Source: a virus. From it: a stretch of DNA of 34,159 nt. Positions 22,754 to 32,500 of this stretch are shown piece after piece (the stretch's first letter is position 1; each line of letters begins with the position of its first letter). A program made the position numbers and the translations under genes. A model generated the notes under the pieces. That model did not search any database. It was not told where the DNA came from and saw only the letters and a program-made list of their open reading frames with translations. The DNA lies in the IMG/VR virus record IMGVR_UViG_3300030107_001586, positions 1 through 34,159 of that record. One strand, written 5' to 3'.

Positions 22754-22939
22754 TTGTCTAAAAAATCTGAAAACAATGCTGCATTAAATGTTGAGTTAGT
22801 CGGCATTAAGAATTTAAAAATGACTCATTCCTGGAGAATTGAATTTGATGTCTTTGAGATTGACAATGATAAAGTAAAGATTTTAATGGATATGTTAAAC
22901 AAGCCTCTTTCAATGGGATTAGTACAATTAGATGACTAA
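22754..22939 (+). CDS. Small protein before terminase genes (TTG start)
   Basis: A 61-residue product with a non-standard TTG start; the best available ribosome binding site is a weak AAGTAAG. The sequence (VELVGIKNLKMTHSWRIEFD onward) reads as a strand-helix fold, and its last 8 bases overlap the next gene. Its position at the head of the packaging operon suggests a structural or packaging accessory. Start uncertain. Confidence 0.5.
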   Translation: MSKKSENNAALNVELVGIKNLKMTHSWRIEFDVFEIDNDKVKILMDMLNKPLSMGLVQLDD

Positions 22940-23267
22940 ACAAACGTCAAACAAACGCTCTAATCATAAAAAGAATGGAGACTTTGCAAAAGGTAATAAG
23001 CTAGGTAATAGATGGAAAAAAGGTCAATCAGGAAATCCTAATGGTAGGCGAAATGCTTATACTGACTTAATAAAAGAGTTTAGTTTTCAAGAAGTAGATG
23101 GTAGAGAACGCAGAGAAGTTATATTAAATAAATTATTTCAACTGGCGGAGCGTGGAGATTTAAGAGCAATACAATTTATTGTAGAAAGACTAGAAGGAAA
23201 GGCAGTCGAAAGACAAGAGCGAACAACTAAAAATGAACCGATACAAGTAATGGTTATAAATGATTGA
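22932..23267 (+). CDS. DUF5681 protein, probable small terminase role
   Basis: The 111-residue basic protein carries the DUF5681 signature WKKGQSGNPNGRR (33-45), followed by a helical C-terminal half (LFQLAERGDLRAIQFIVERL). Proteins with this domain sit immediately upstream of large terminase genes in many phages and are presumed to recognise DNA. The gene overlaps the large terminase gene by 8 bases. Its role as small terminase is inferred from position. Confidence 0.65.
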   Translation: MTKQTSNKRSNHKKNGDFAKGNKLGNRWKKGQSGNPNGRRNAYTDLIKEFSFQEVDGRERREVILNKLFQLAERGDLRAIQFIVERLEGKAVERQERTTKNEPIQVMVIND

Positions 23268-24462
23268 ATGGACACTAGACGCTACAAGAAGAGATATATT
23301 AAACGACCCAAGCAGGTTCAAAGTGTTAGTATGTGGGAGAAGATGGGGCAAAACTATTTTATCGCTTATGTATTTACTGAAAGACCCATTTCAAGCAAAC
23401 GAAAGAAGATGGTTCATTACGCCAACCTATCGAATGGGCAGGAATATAGTGTTTCCTACTCTTCGCCAAATGTTTACAGGGTTTGTTGGGGCTAAATTAA
23501 ATGAGACTGAAATGTCAGTAAGATTTGAGAATGGAGCAGAGTTTGCAGTTAAGGGTGCAGATAATGAACACGCATTAAGGGGAGTAGAATTAACTAAATG
23601 CGTAATGGATGAGATGGCATATATTAAGCCTCATGTTTGGGAAGAGATTGTATATCCTATGTTAGCAACAACCGAAGGAAGCGTTTTATTTATTGGCACT
23701 CCAAGCGGTTATGATGTGATGTATGATTTATATTCAAGGGGTCAAAGCGATAAGAATTGGCGTTCATGGCAATTTAAAACAATAGATGGTGGCTTTGTAT
23801 CTGCGGATGAAATAGCTAACGCAAAAAAGACAATGGATGCTAGTGTGTTTAGGCAGGAATTTGAAGCATCGTTTGAAACAACTGGTAATAGAGCTGCATG
23901 GAACTTTGATAGAGATATTCATGTTAAAAAAGCAAAGGAACTATCTAGTTATAAATGGTGGGGCTGTGACTTTAATGTTGACTGGATGTCGGCAGTATTA
24001 TGTACTCAATTTACTGATGGAACAATTCATTATTATGATGAGATAAGATTAAAGAATAGTAACACCGAACAAATGGCTAGGAAGATGAAAGCGATTGAGC
24101 CTAATGTGGAAGTTTATCCTGACCCAGCTGGTTCGGCTCGTTCCACGACCAGTAATCGTTCAGACCACGCAATTTTAAGAGATTATGGTTTTTTAATTCG
24201 TGCTAAAAAATCGCATCCAAGTCATATAGATAGATTGAACGCATTAAATAGAAAGCTACTAGATGCAGATGGTAAGGTAACAATGACCATTGACCCTAAA
24301 TGCAAATATTTAATAAAAGATTTAGAACAGGTGCAGAGAGATAAAAAGGGAGGCATAGATAAATCTAACATAGAGCTTACTCACGCTTTAGATGCTTGTA
24401 GCTATGCCATTAGTTATAAGTTTCCAGTCATAAGTAGAGTCAGCACAACAATGGAATGGTAA
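23260..24462 (+). CDS. terL: Terminase large subunit (TerL)
   Basis: The 400-residue packaging motor has an N-terminal ATPase with Walker A CGRRWGKT (25-32), Walker B VMDE (115-118) and coupling motif FIGTPSG (144-150). The C-terminal RNase H-like nuclease has acidic residues Asp237 (GCDFNVDW), Asp288 (VYPDPAGS) and Asp378 (THALDACSYA). The length is slightly short but all motifs are intact. It couples ATP use to DNA translocation and cuts concatemers. The packaging type (cos or pac) cannot be read from the sequence. Confidence 0.93.
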   Translation: MIEWTLDATRRDILNDPSRFKVLVCGRRWGKTILSLMYLLKDPFQANERRWFITPTYRMGRNIVFPTLRQMFTGFVGAKLNETEMSVRFENGAEFAVKGADNEHALRGVELTKCVMDEMAYIKPHVWEEIVYPMLATTEGSVLFIGTPSGYDVMYDLYSRGQSDKNWRSWQFKTIDGGFVSADEIANAKKTMDASVFRQEFEASFETTGNRAAWNFDRDIHVKKAKELSSYKWWGCDFNVDWMSAVLCTQFTDGTIHYYDEIRLKNSNTEQMARKMKAIEPNVEVYPDPAGSARSTTSNRSDHAILRDYGFLIRAKKSHPSHIDRLNALNRKLLDADGKVTMTIDPKCKYLIKDLEQVQRDKKGGIDKSNIELTHALDACSYAISYKFPVISRVSTTMEW

Positions 24463-24466
24463 TAAT

Positions 24467-25843
24467 ATGATAAATTTTGGCAGAACAGTTAATCAAGTAG
24501 TAATCCCTGAATTATCCGAACAAATAATATTAAACACAGTTGCAAAGGCAGAGCAAAATTTTAAAGAGCAACAAAACGCTGAAAGAAAAACGGCTTTAGA
24601 TTTTTATTATAATATCAATATGGATAAGCACTTAGAACAATGGTTTGGTAGTGACTCATTAAGTCAAATCCCAACCTATCCTCAAAAGATTGTTCCAAGA
24701 TTTGCAAGGGCTAGAATGATGCTATATAAAAGTCAGGTTTCTAGGTTAATTGGTGGCGAAGAAAATAGCGATTATAAAGAATTAACTCATATGTTAGATA
24801 GCCAAACAAAACAATTTAGCGAATTAGCATGGCTTTTAGGTAGTTGCTATTTTAAGACTAGGTTTAGTGAGCGTCATCAAAGACTTGAATATGAAATACT
24901 TCCTTTTGTAAAGGAATATTATATGGGTGGAGAATCAGAGCCTTATGGATATAGTTATGAAATAGATAAGGGTAATAATAAAGATAGGATGTTTGTTTTT
25001 TGGTCTGAAGATAGAGATGGCATTCCTGGGATGCATTTTAAATTTAATCAAAAGGGTAAGCGATTTGCAGTCAATGGTAATAGCGATATGATTAATCCAT
25101 ATGGTGTAAATCCAATTAGCCGAGTTATTTATCCATCATCAAGTTTTGATGTTGTAAGAAGTGCAGTTCAGATTGGCATTGCTATGACTGAAATTGCTTT
25201 AAGTGTTCGCTCAAGATTAGGACAACCAGTATTTACTGGGATAGACGAAGGTCAATCAGTTATAAAATCGGGAATAGATTCAGCGATTATCCTGCCTGAA
25301 GGAGCAACATTTCAATATGTATCTCCTAGCGGAGGAATTAATGAGATGATTGAAAGCGTAAAAACTTTTGCTAATCAAACCGCAGAGAACAACCATCTAA
25401 GAATAAGATGGGGCGAATCATCAGGTAATAGCCCAAGTGGAGAAGCATTAAGAATATTAGAGATTGAAAATCTTGAGTCTAGGGAAAGTGACATTGCTTA
25501 TTTTAAAGAATGGGAGCATGAAAGATATGATATTGATAGAATTATATTAGACACTCATGGAGTAATTTCTTTAAGTGAGGATTTATCTATTGATTTTGGA
25601 GAAGTGTCTTATCCAATGTCAGTTGACCAAGAATTAAAGATGCTTGATTGGAAATTGTCTAAAGGTATTATGACCAAGAAAGAACTGCTATTATATTTTA
25701 ATCCTGATATGAGTAATGAAGAATTAGATATAAAAATGGGCGAGGTTCAAGAAGAAAAAACACAAGCAATTCAAGCGGAAAAACAAGCAAACCAACCAGC
25801 TATATTTCAATCATTAAGAGAAGAAGCTAATGATAGTCAATAA
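24467..25843 (+). CDS. Portal protein
   Basis: The 458-residue protein directly after TerL has portal characteristics: QKIVPRFARARMMLYKSQVS near the N-terminus, and a long helical stem region with IRWGESSGNSPSGEALRILE, a phrase typical of portal proteins. The C-terminus is rich in Gln and Glu (EEKTQAIQAEKQ). It forms the dodecameric gate at the capsid vertex. Starts 4 bases after the TerL stop and overlaps the next gene by 14 bases. Confidence 0.85.
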   Translation: MINFGRTVNQVVIPELSEQIILNTVAKAEQNFKEQQNAERKTALDFYYNINMDKHLEQWFGSDSLSQIPTYPQKIVPRFARARMMLYKSQVSRLIGGEENSDYKELTHMLDSQTKQFSELAWLLGSCYFKTRFSERHQRLEYEILPFVKEYYMGGESEPYGYSYEIDKGNNKDRMFVFWSEDRDGIPGMHFKFNQKGKRFAVNGNSDMINPYGVNPISRVIYPSSSFDVVRSAVQIGIAMTEIALSVRSRLGQPVFTGIDEGQSVIKSGIDSAIILPEGATFQYVSPSGGINEMIESVKTFANQTAENNHLRIRWGESSGNSPSGEALRILEIENLESRESDIAYFKEWEHERYDIDRIILDTHGVISLSEDLSIDFGEVSYPMSVDQELKMLDWKLSKGIMTKKELLLYFNPDMSNEELDIKMGEVQEEKTQAIQAEKQANQPAIFQSLREEANDSQ

Positions 25844-26054
25844 ATTTTTAGATAAAATAGATATTTTAAAATTAAAAATAAAACAAGATGCTGATAATAT
25901 TTTAAAAGCTATTGATATGGATGAACTATTAAAAGACCCTGAATCATATTTAACTGCATTAGGTGAGCAATTTATGGAGCAACATGATAAGGAAATAAAG
26001 CAAGGGTATAAAGAGGGTAAAAAGTTTGCTAATAAAATCATAGAAAAATCATGA
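25830..26054 (+). CDS. Small helical head-region protein
   Basis: A 74-residue highly helical, charged protein between portal and the gpG-like gene (DILKLKIKQDADNILKAIDM; EQHDKEIKQGYKEGKKFANK). The heptad spacing suggests coiled coil. It overlaps both neighbours, by 14 and 4 bases. A head morphogenesis helper or part of a split MuF-like region is possible; no family recognised. Confidence 0.5.
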   Translation: MIVNKFLDKIDILKLKIKQDADNILKAIDMDELLKDPESYLTALGEQFMEQHDKEIKQGYKEGKKFANKIIEKS

Positions 26055-26506
26055 GAACCACTATAGATATATCAAAAGCATTTAATTTAAATAAGATAAA
26101 GTTTGACTTATCTAAAGAAATAAATGAGTCAGCAAAGGCAATTGTTAAAGACCATGATAATAGATTGAATTATGGGCAAGGTGTTGATGGAAAGATGATG
26201 ACTAAGTTGCAACCATCTACAATAAAAAGTAAGCGTTTAAAGGGTTATAAGAAACCTAGAACGCCATTATATGCTACTGGTACAATGAAAAATATTAGAA
26301 TAGATAAAAAAGCAACAAGGATGAGCCAAGAAGCAAGACTAACGCCCCCTTTAAGTAGAATTAAACCTGATGAAATTGGAGCATTCCACCAAGCAGGTGT
26401 TGGTCATTTACCAAAAAGAGAATGGTTTGGAGTTACTAAAAAAGTGGAAAAAAAATTACTTAAATTTATGGAATTAAAAATAAATAGGATTTTAAAAAAT
26501 GCCTAA
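26051..26506 (+). CDS. Virion morphogenesis / tail completion protein (gpG/gpS-like)
   Basis: The 151-residue protein has the phage virion morphogenesis pattern: LYATGTMKN around residues 74-82, then GAFHQAGVGHLPKREWFG near 113-130, which resembles the HQ-G-(x)-LPxR-(F/W)-(L/F)G signature of Mu gpG/P2 gpS-like proteins. Such proteins act in head-tail joining. It overlaps the MuF-like gene by 8 bases. Located before the scaffold and capsid genes, as in Mu-like head blocks. Confidence 0.65.
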   Translation: MRTTIDISKAFNLNKIKFDLSKEINESAKAIVKDHDNRLNYGQGVDGKMMTKLQPSTIKSKRLKGYKKPRTPLYATGTMKNIRIDKKATRMSQEARLTPPLSRIKPDEIGAFHQAGVGHLPKREWFGVTKKVEKKLLKFMELKINRILKNA

Positions 26507-27068
26507 AGAAAATATTCCACTAGAAGAAGCGCAAAGATTAAAGCAGATTCAAACTGCTACTAGGGCAATACAAGAATTAGAAATAATTATAACATCCTCA
26601 ATGTCAACTGCTACATCAAAAACTATTTTAGATTTACAACAAACAATTACAACTCTAAGGGCTACTGGCGCAAGTAATGAAACAATAAAAAATACATTAC
26701 TACAAGATTTAGATGATGGTGGGATAATATTTGGCACTTATAGAAATAATATTAAAAATGCTACTGGTAATGCGGTTCAATTAATGAGTGAAGCTGCCAT
26801 AAGAGAACAATATGGTGATAAAGGAATAAGGACATTTAAATGGATTACGGCTGGTGGTAATGTTTGTGCAGATTGTGAGCCTAGACATGGAGACATTGCA
26901 ACATGGGAAGAATGGAATACAATTGGAATGCCTAGAAGCGGTTTTAGTGTGTGTAAGCATAATTGTCAATGCCAACTAGTACCATCAACATATAACAATA
27001 AAGAAATACAAGGTGTGGTTAGAAGGAAAGAACGAAGGAAAGAACTTGAAGAAAAATTTAGAGCTTAA
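26499..27068 (+). CDS. MuF-like minor head protein
   Basis: The 189-residue product is helical over about the first 110 residues. The C-terminal MuF signature follows: CADC at 123-126, WEEWNTIGMPRSGFSVC at 136-152, and NCQCQLVP at 155-162, in which Cys and Arg residues are strongly conserved in the family. In Mu-like and many siphoviral heads this protein sits near the portal. It is shorter than Mu gpF, keeping mainly the C-terminal domain. Confidence 0.75.
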   Translation: MPKENIPLEEAQRLKQIQTATRAIQELEIIITSSMSTATSKTILDLQQTITTLRATGASNETIKNTLLQDLDDGGIIFGTYRNNIKNATGNAVQLMSEAAIREQYGDKGIRTFKWITAGGNVCADCEPRHGDIATWEEWNTIGMPRSGFSVCKHNCQCQLVPSTYNNKEIQGVVRRKERRKELEEKFRA

Positions 27069-27097
27069 AGATTTTAATAACAATCAAAGGAGACAGA

Positions 27098-27670
27098 ATG
27101 TCACAAGATAACACGCAGGATGCGACTGGTTATAAAGAGCAACCACCAGTAGAAAAAGCTATTGCTCAAGAGGTGGTTACTGACAACCAAAAAGAACAAC
27201 CAACAGAGCCTGAAGTTGGTAGTTTAATTGCAGAAAGCAAAAAGTATAGAAATAGGGCGCAAGAAGCTGAAAACAAACTTGCTAAGATGGAAAAAAAATT
27301 AGCCTTAGATAGAGAAAATACGATGGCTGAACAAAACAAATGGCAAGAACTCGCGGAAGAAAGAAGGGTTAAACTGCAAGAGCAAGAACCTATTATTGAA
27401 GCTGCTATGAATGAAATGTCTGCATTTCGTGAGGAAATTTTGGCTGATTTTAGTGAAGAGGATAGAGAAGCATTTGGTGAGTTAAATCTAACTCAGCTTA
27501 GAACTCTTCATAAGAAACTAATTAACAATTCTAATGCGGTAACACCTACAGATGGAACACCAGCTAGGACATCCAATCCTGACAATAAAAATTGGTTGGA
27601 TATGCCTCAAAATGAAAGGCGTGACAACTGGCAAAATATCTTAGATGGCTACCGACTTAGAAAAAAATAA
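27098..27670 (+). CDS. Capsid scaffolding protein
   Basis: The 190-residue acidic protein starts with a disordered Gln/Glu/Pro-rich segment. A long coiled coil follows (LIAESKKYRNRAQEAENKL and KKLALDRENTMAEQNKWQEL), and it ends with a short basic tail. This is the typical build of scaffolding proteins that guide capsid assembly and are released later. It sits immediately before the capsid gene behind an AAAGGAG site. Sequence identity to a named family was not tested. Confidence 0.7.
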   Translation: MSQDNTQDATGYKEQPPVEKAIAQEVVTDNQKEQPTEPEVGSLIAESKKYRNRAQEAENKLAKMEKKLALDRENTMAEQNKWQELAEERRVKLQEQEPIIEAAMNEMSAFREEILADFSEEDREAFGELNLTQLRTLHKKLINNSNAVTPTDGTPARTSNPDNKNWLDMPQNERRDNWQNILDGYRLRKK

Positions 27671-27683
27671 GGAGAGCTATTAA

Positions 27684-28568
27684 ATGGCTAACTATTATGG
27701 ATTTACAGGAGATGTAACTCAAAAATCTGATGTAGATGTATTCGTTCCTGAGCTTTGGGGCGATTCAGTTTATAGATATTTTGAGAAGAGTCTTATTTTT
27801 AAACCTTTTTTCGATGATTATTCTAGTCTTGTTCAAGGGCGTGGAGATGTTCTCCATATTCCAACAGTTCAAGAAGTAGCAAGTGCTGATAAAAGTGCTA
27901 ATACTGCTGTAGAATATACCGCTAATGTTGAAACTGATATTGACTTGGCAATTGACCAACATAAATATGCTGCGAAGCTATTTGAGGACATTGCTATGAT
28001 ACAATCTAATGAGCAACTGTTTTCTAAGTATTCTCAATCAATGGGATATGCTTTGGCGAAAGCGGTTGATACTAAGATTGAGGCATTGCTTAGAACTATC
28101 GGTACTACTCAATCATTAGCAGCTGATAACGGATTAACAAATGCGGATGTTGAAACTGCATTAGGTACATTGATGGCTAATGACATCCCTCAAGATGAAT
28201 GTGCTTTCTTTGTTAATTCACTTATCTATGCTGACTTACTAAACTCTAAAGCCTTTGTAACAAATAACTCAGGTGCTGGAGTTGGTTTTGGTAATGATAA
28301 TGCGGTAATGCAGACTGGACAAGTTGGAAACCTTTTTGGTATTCCAGTTTTTACATCTAGTTTGATTGGAACTGGCACAAGCACAGGAGACCATGCTGGT
28401 TATTTAGTTCATAAATCTGCTATTGCAGTTGCCGTTCAACAGGATATTAGAGTGCAATCAGAATACGATGTTTCTTACTTAGGAACAAAAGTTGTTGCTG
28501 ACTGCATTTATGGTGCTGTGATTACTACATCTAACCATGTTAAGGGAATCGAGTTATTGAATCCGTAA
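27684..28568 (+). CDS. Major capsid protein (HK97-fold)
   Basis: The 294-residue protein begins with a strong ATAAGGAG site. It contains an E-loop-like region (GRGDVLHIPTVQEVASADKS), a long spine helix segment (LFSKYSQSMGYALAKAVDTK), and domain sections such as FVNSLIYADLLNSKAFV and VGNLFGIPVFTSSL. These are typical of P22/N4 gp56-like coat proteins of HK97 fold. Codon use looks adapted to high expression, with relatively even sequence composition. A stem-loop follows the stop closely. Confidence 0.82.
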   Translation: MANYYGFTGDVTQKSDVDVFVPELWGDSVYRYFEKSLIFKPFFDDYSSLVQGRGDVLHIPTVQEVASADKSANTAVEYTANVETDIDLAIDQHKYAAKLFEDIAMIQSNEQLFSKYSQSMGYALAKAVDTKIEALLRTIGTTQSLAADNGLTNADVETALGTLMANDIPQDECAFFVNSLIYADLLNSKAFVTNNSGAGVGFGNDNAVMQTGQVGNLFGIPVFTSSLIGTGTSTGDHAGYLVHKSAIAVAVQQDIRVQSEYDVSYLGTKVVADCIYGAVITTSNHVKGIELLNP

Positions 28569-28589
28569 AATAACAATGGTTGTTAATAA

Positions 28590-28615
28590 GTGGGGTACGA
28601 TTCGCTCTGCCCCAC
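28590..28615 (+). promoter_or_regulatory. Stem-loop directly after the capsid gene
   Basis: GTGGGG (28590-28595) pairs with CCCCAC (28610-28615) over 6 GC-rich bp around a 14-base loop. No T-run follows, so it is at best a partial terminator or an RNA-stability element, as often placed after capsid genes to set expression ratios. Its GTGGGG arm and GATTCGCT loop resemble the larger hairpin at 14979-15037 (GTGGGG, GATTTCGCT, CTCAC). Confidence 0.45.
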
Positions 28616-28638
28616 ATCTTAAAAAGGAAAAATACATT

Positions 28639-28794
28639 ATGATTATATTAGAAAAAGACAATAATAAAAAAATTGCTTTCACAATAGAGGATGCTCAAAA
28701 AGAAGTCAATAATGGGTATAAAGTAATTAAAAATAAATTAAGCAATGATAAAATTGTTCCTACAAAAACTAAAAAGAAAAAGAAAAAAAAGTAA
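28639..28794 (+). CDS. Small basic protein after capsid gene, 51 residues
   Basis: I start at the ATG after AAAAAGGAAA; a longer frame from 28576 would translate across the stem-loop. The protein has a small alpha/beta domain (LEKDNNKKIAFTIEDAQKEV) and ends in a poly-lysine tail. Location after the capsid suggests a head-associated role, for example DNA or capsid interior contact. Function unknown. Confidence 0.5.
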   Translation: MIILEKDNNKKIAFTIEDAQKEVNNGYKVIKNKLSNDKIVPTKTKKKKKKK

Positions 28795-28837
28795 CACTTT
28801 CAAAAACTTTATAACTCTTTTTAATTTCAATAGTTAA
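28795..28837 (+). promoter_or_regulatory. Candidate late promoter upstream of fibre operon
   Basis: CACTTTCA (28795-28802), 16-base spacer, then TTTTAATTTCAATAGTTAA (28819-28837). This repeats the arrangement found before the terminase operon (22694-22737) with minor differences. It lies in the 87-base gap between the capsid block and the two paralogous small genes, which are preceded by GAGGGGA at 28868. No other feature is seen in the gap. Confidence 0.35.
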
Positions 28838-28881
28838 TTATAACTCATTCACGCTAACCATAGCTTAGAGGGGAAGAAAAA

Positions 28882-29175
28882 ATGGCAAAATCCAACCTAC
28901 ATAAATACTCATCTCAAGAAGCATTAAACGTAATTACCGCAGGTGGCGGATATGATTATGTGACAAATGCAACAATTAATTCTCATGTTTATTGCGCTAT
29001 AACCGCTTTGTCTGTTGATTGCGTTGTATCTGCTACAAGTGTAGATACTGACATATGGGATTCTTTATCATCTGTTACAATTTTAGCAGGTCAAACAATA
29101 TACGGACAATGGTCAGCGGTAACTGTGGCAAATGGAGATTTTGCAATAGTTCATAGAATTTGGTCAACTGATTAG
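28882..29175 (+). CDS. Small beta-rich virion protein, paralog 1
   Basis: The 97-residue protein starts MAKSNLHKYSSQEALNVITA and continues as alternating strands rich in Val, Thr, Ser and Ala. The motif NLHKxSxQEALN is repeated by the next gene, which shows tandem duplication of one fold. Compact all-beta proteins between capsid and fibre genes are often head decorations or fibre attachment proteins. No family recognised. Confidence 0.55.
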   Translation: MAKSNLHKYSSQEALNVITAGGGYDYVTNATINSHVYCAITALSVDCVVSATSVDTDIWDSLSSVTILAGQTIYGQWSAVTVANGDFAIVHRIWSTD

Positions 29176-29186
29176 GAGACAATAAC

Positions 29187-29531
29187 ATGGCAGATTTACA
29201 TAAGCGTTCAGTACAAGAGGCTTTAAATGCTACAGTTGGGGCAGAGTGGACTGTATCAAGCGCAGGAACGGCAGGAAGTTCAGCTAGTACGGGTAACACA
29301 ACCCATAAATCATTAGCAACGATGACGGCTAATATAGGCGTTTATTCAGCGGTGGAAATTTATTTTAATTTCTCGGCTACCACGACAGATGTAAACGCAT
29401 CAAATGATTTACTAATTCCTAAAAACACCCTTACTTTTTTAACAGTTCCAAGAGGGCTAGGGAATACAGTTTACTTTAATTATAATTCGACTTCATCAAC
29501 AACTGGAGCGGTTAGGATTGTAGAATGTTAA
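29187..29531 (+). CDS. Small beta-rich virion protein, paralog 2
   Basis: A 114-residue protein starting MADLHKRSVQEALNATVGAE, clearly related to the preceding gene at its N-terminus, with a longer Thr/Ser-rich beta domain. It starts behind AGGAGACAAT and overlaps the fibre gene by 7 bases. The shared N-terminal motif suggests that both bind the same virion partner. Decoration or fibre-base roles are plausible. Confidence 0.55.
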   Translation: MADLHKRSVQEALNATVGAEWTVSSAGTAGSSASTGNTTHKSLATMTANIGVYSAVEIYFNFSATTTDVNASNDLLIPKNTLTFLTVPRGLGNTVYFNYNSTSSTTGAVRIVEC

Positions 29532-32500
29532 AAAGTATGATTAGTAGTATAGCAACAGGGATGGCTAGTGGTGGAACAATAGATGGCGATATTACAATTA
29601 CTGGTGATTTAAAAGTAGAGGGTAATGCTGGTGTTACATATTCAGAAATTGTTGAATCATCTCAAGAATCAGTTGCAAATTTTGTAGGCTCTAATGCTAA
29701 TAGAGCTTGGATTGGTATTGACTCAACTGCAACTGGCGGAGACCAATGGTTATTAATGTCATCTGCCAATAGTGGAACTTCTACTGGTGGAGCAGGTGCT
29801 TTTGCAATAGTTAATAATGATACTTCAGTAGTTCCTTTAACAATTTCTTCAGCTGGTGCAGTTTCTATTTCATCAAGTTCTATAGCATCAATTGAAAGAA
29901 CATCATCTGAAACTAACACAGTTAGAGGTTCTTTATATATAAAACACACAACTGATGGCAATATGGCTGATAATTTTGGAAGTGCTGTGAGCTTTCAAAT
30001 AAAAGATTCTGCTGGAACAGATAATGACATAGCTCATATCTTTGCTCAAAGAGATGGTGCTGATAATTCAGGAGCATTACTATTTAAAACAATTTCAAGT
30101 GGAACTGCTAATTCAGCTATGAAAATATCAGCTAATGGATTGGTTACTATCACTAACGGAGCAGCTGGATTAAACATTGTTAATACTGGCAACCTTACGG
30201 CTTTCCATATCCCATCTTCTAGTAATTATCAAATTGGTACACAAACCAATGATAAGATGTCATTTTGGACAAATAACAGTCATGTAATGACAATGGCTGC
30301 TGATGGGGATGTTATGATTGGAACAACCACTTCAAGTGGTGGAAAATTAACTGTATATGAGGCTGGTGGTGCTTATCTTTACTTGCAAAATAGCACGACT
30401 GGAACTGGTAGTGAAGGTATATCAATACAAGCGTATGAAGATGATGGTTATATAGCTAATTATTCAGGTTCAGCTGGTAAATTAATTTTTACTGTTAATA
30501 ATGCAAGTACCACAACTATGGTTCTTGATAACAACTCTAAAATTAGTTTAGCTAATAATGATGGCGGAACTGGTAATACTATTTTTGGATATGGAACTGG
30601 TGGAACTGTTCAATCAGGCTCAAATTATAATGTTTTAATGGGTTGGGATGTAGCCAATCAAGGATTAAATGGTGGTACTTTTAATGTTAGTATAGGAACT
30701 AACTCTTCAAGAGGACTTACTTCAGGAGACTATAATACTGCAGTAGGTTCTAATGCTTTATATGCTATTACAACTGGCTCTGATAATGTGGCTATTGGAC
30801 GTAGTGCTGGAGCTTCAATAACTGAAGGTCTTTATAATGTTGCTATTGGTGGATATGCTTTAGATGCTATTACAGTTCAAAGTAATAATGTTGCGATAGG
30901 GTATCAAGCTGGAACTGCTTTAAATCATACAGATTCAAATGGTTCTGTTTTAATTGGTTTACAAGCTGGAAAAGACCAAACTACCGCAGTTTCAACATTT
31001 ATTGGATGCAGAGCTGGGGCAGAAGCTGATGCAACAACTACAAATGCAGTTTACAATACTTATGTAGGTTATGAATCGGGAAGGTTTTTAGATGATGGAA
31101 CTTATAATACAGCTTTAGGACATCAAGCAATGAGGTCAGCTGATGCTGATGGTCAAGCTGGAGATAGAAATGTTGCGGTTGGATATAACGCTCTTCAAGG
31201 ACTTACAGATGGTGGACACAATACCGCTCTCGGCTCTCATGCTGGAGATGCTCTTACTACTGGAAATTATAATGTAGCAATAGGCAATGATGCTTTATCA
31301 GCTTCTCAAACTGGCAGTTCAAATATCGCTATTGGGTGGCAAGCCATGTATGGGTCTAATCACACAGATGCTGACGGAACAATAGCTATAGGTACAAGAG
31401 CATTGGAAGCATTGTCAAGTGGTCAATATAATACTGTTATTGGTCATGTAGCTGGGGTGGCTATATCTACAGGAGATAAAAATACATTACTCGGATATCA
31501 AGCTCTTTATCAAGCAACTGGAACAAGTGATACTACTTGTGTTGGTTATCAATCTGGTTATTATGCAACTGGAAGTTATAATACATACATAGGTAACATG
31601 GCTGGTAAGTCAGCTAATGGAGCAAATGGAAGTTGGAATGTAGCAGTAGGAGACAACGCATTATTGTCTCTCACAACTGGTAATAAAAATATAGCTATTG
31701 GGTATCAAGCAGCTGATGCAATGACTACTGGTGTTCAGAATGTAGCAATAGGGTATCAAGCAATGACTACAAATACAACTGGATATGGTAATGTAGGTAT
31801 TGGAGAAAGAAGTTTAAATAGTCTTAACTCAAGCGATGATACTACTACTGAGGCAACTTATAATACAGCGGTAGGAAGAACATCAGGTTTTGCACTAACT
31901 ACTGGAGAAAGAAATACTTTACTTGGAGCTGGTAGTGGTCAAGGCATTAATGAAGGGGATATGAATACATTTATTGGAGCATATGCTGGGGAGAATATTA
32001 CTACTGGAAGTAATAATATTGCTTTAGGACATCATATTAATATGTCCGCAGTTAATGTTACTAATGAAATTGTTATTGGAAGTGGAGCTGGGATAAATGA
32101 TGATTTTGAAGGTGGTGGTACTGATACAATTAGAATCGGTAGGGCAGCTGAATACATGCAAGGAGATTTAACAAGTAATACTTGGGCTCATGGTTCAGAT
32201 AAAAGAATTAAGAAAGATATAAAAGATTCTGACCTAGGCTTATCATTTATTAAAGATTTAAGACCAGTAACATATAAGAAAAAAGCACCAAGTGAATATC
32301 CAAAAGAATTTAAAGGTTATAATAAAAACGATACCAAGGCTTCTAATAAAAAGCACTATGGCTTTATTGCTCAAGAAGTTAAAGAAGCTATGGACAAAGC
32401 TGAACACTCTGATTTTACAATGTGGAGTGAGGCTAGTGATGGTATGCAAGAATTATCAGAGGCTACTTTAGTAGTGCCATTGATTAAAGCAGTTCAAGAG

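Noticed and set aside
28576-28638. Longer N-terminus for the small basic protein after the capsid gene.
   Set aside because: The extra codons are the stem-loop itself, and the ATG at 28639 has an AAGGA site.
30600-32100. CRISPR-like or satellite repeat array.
   Set aside because: The periodicity follows codons of the fibre beta-roll repeats; units are imperfect and there are no fixed-length spacers.
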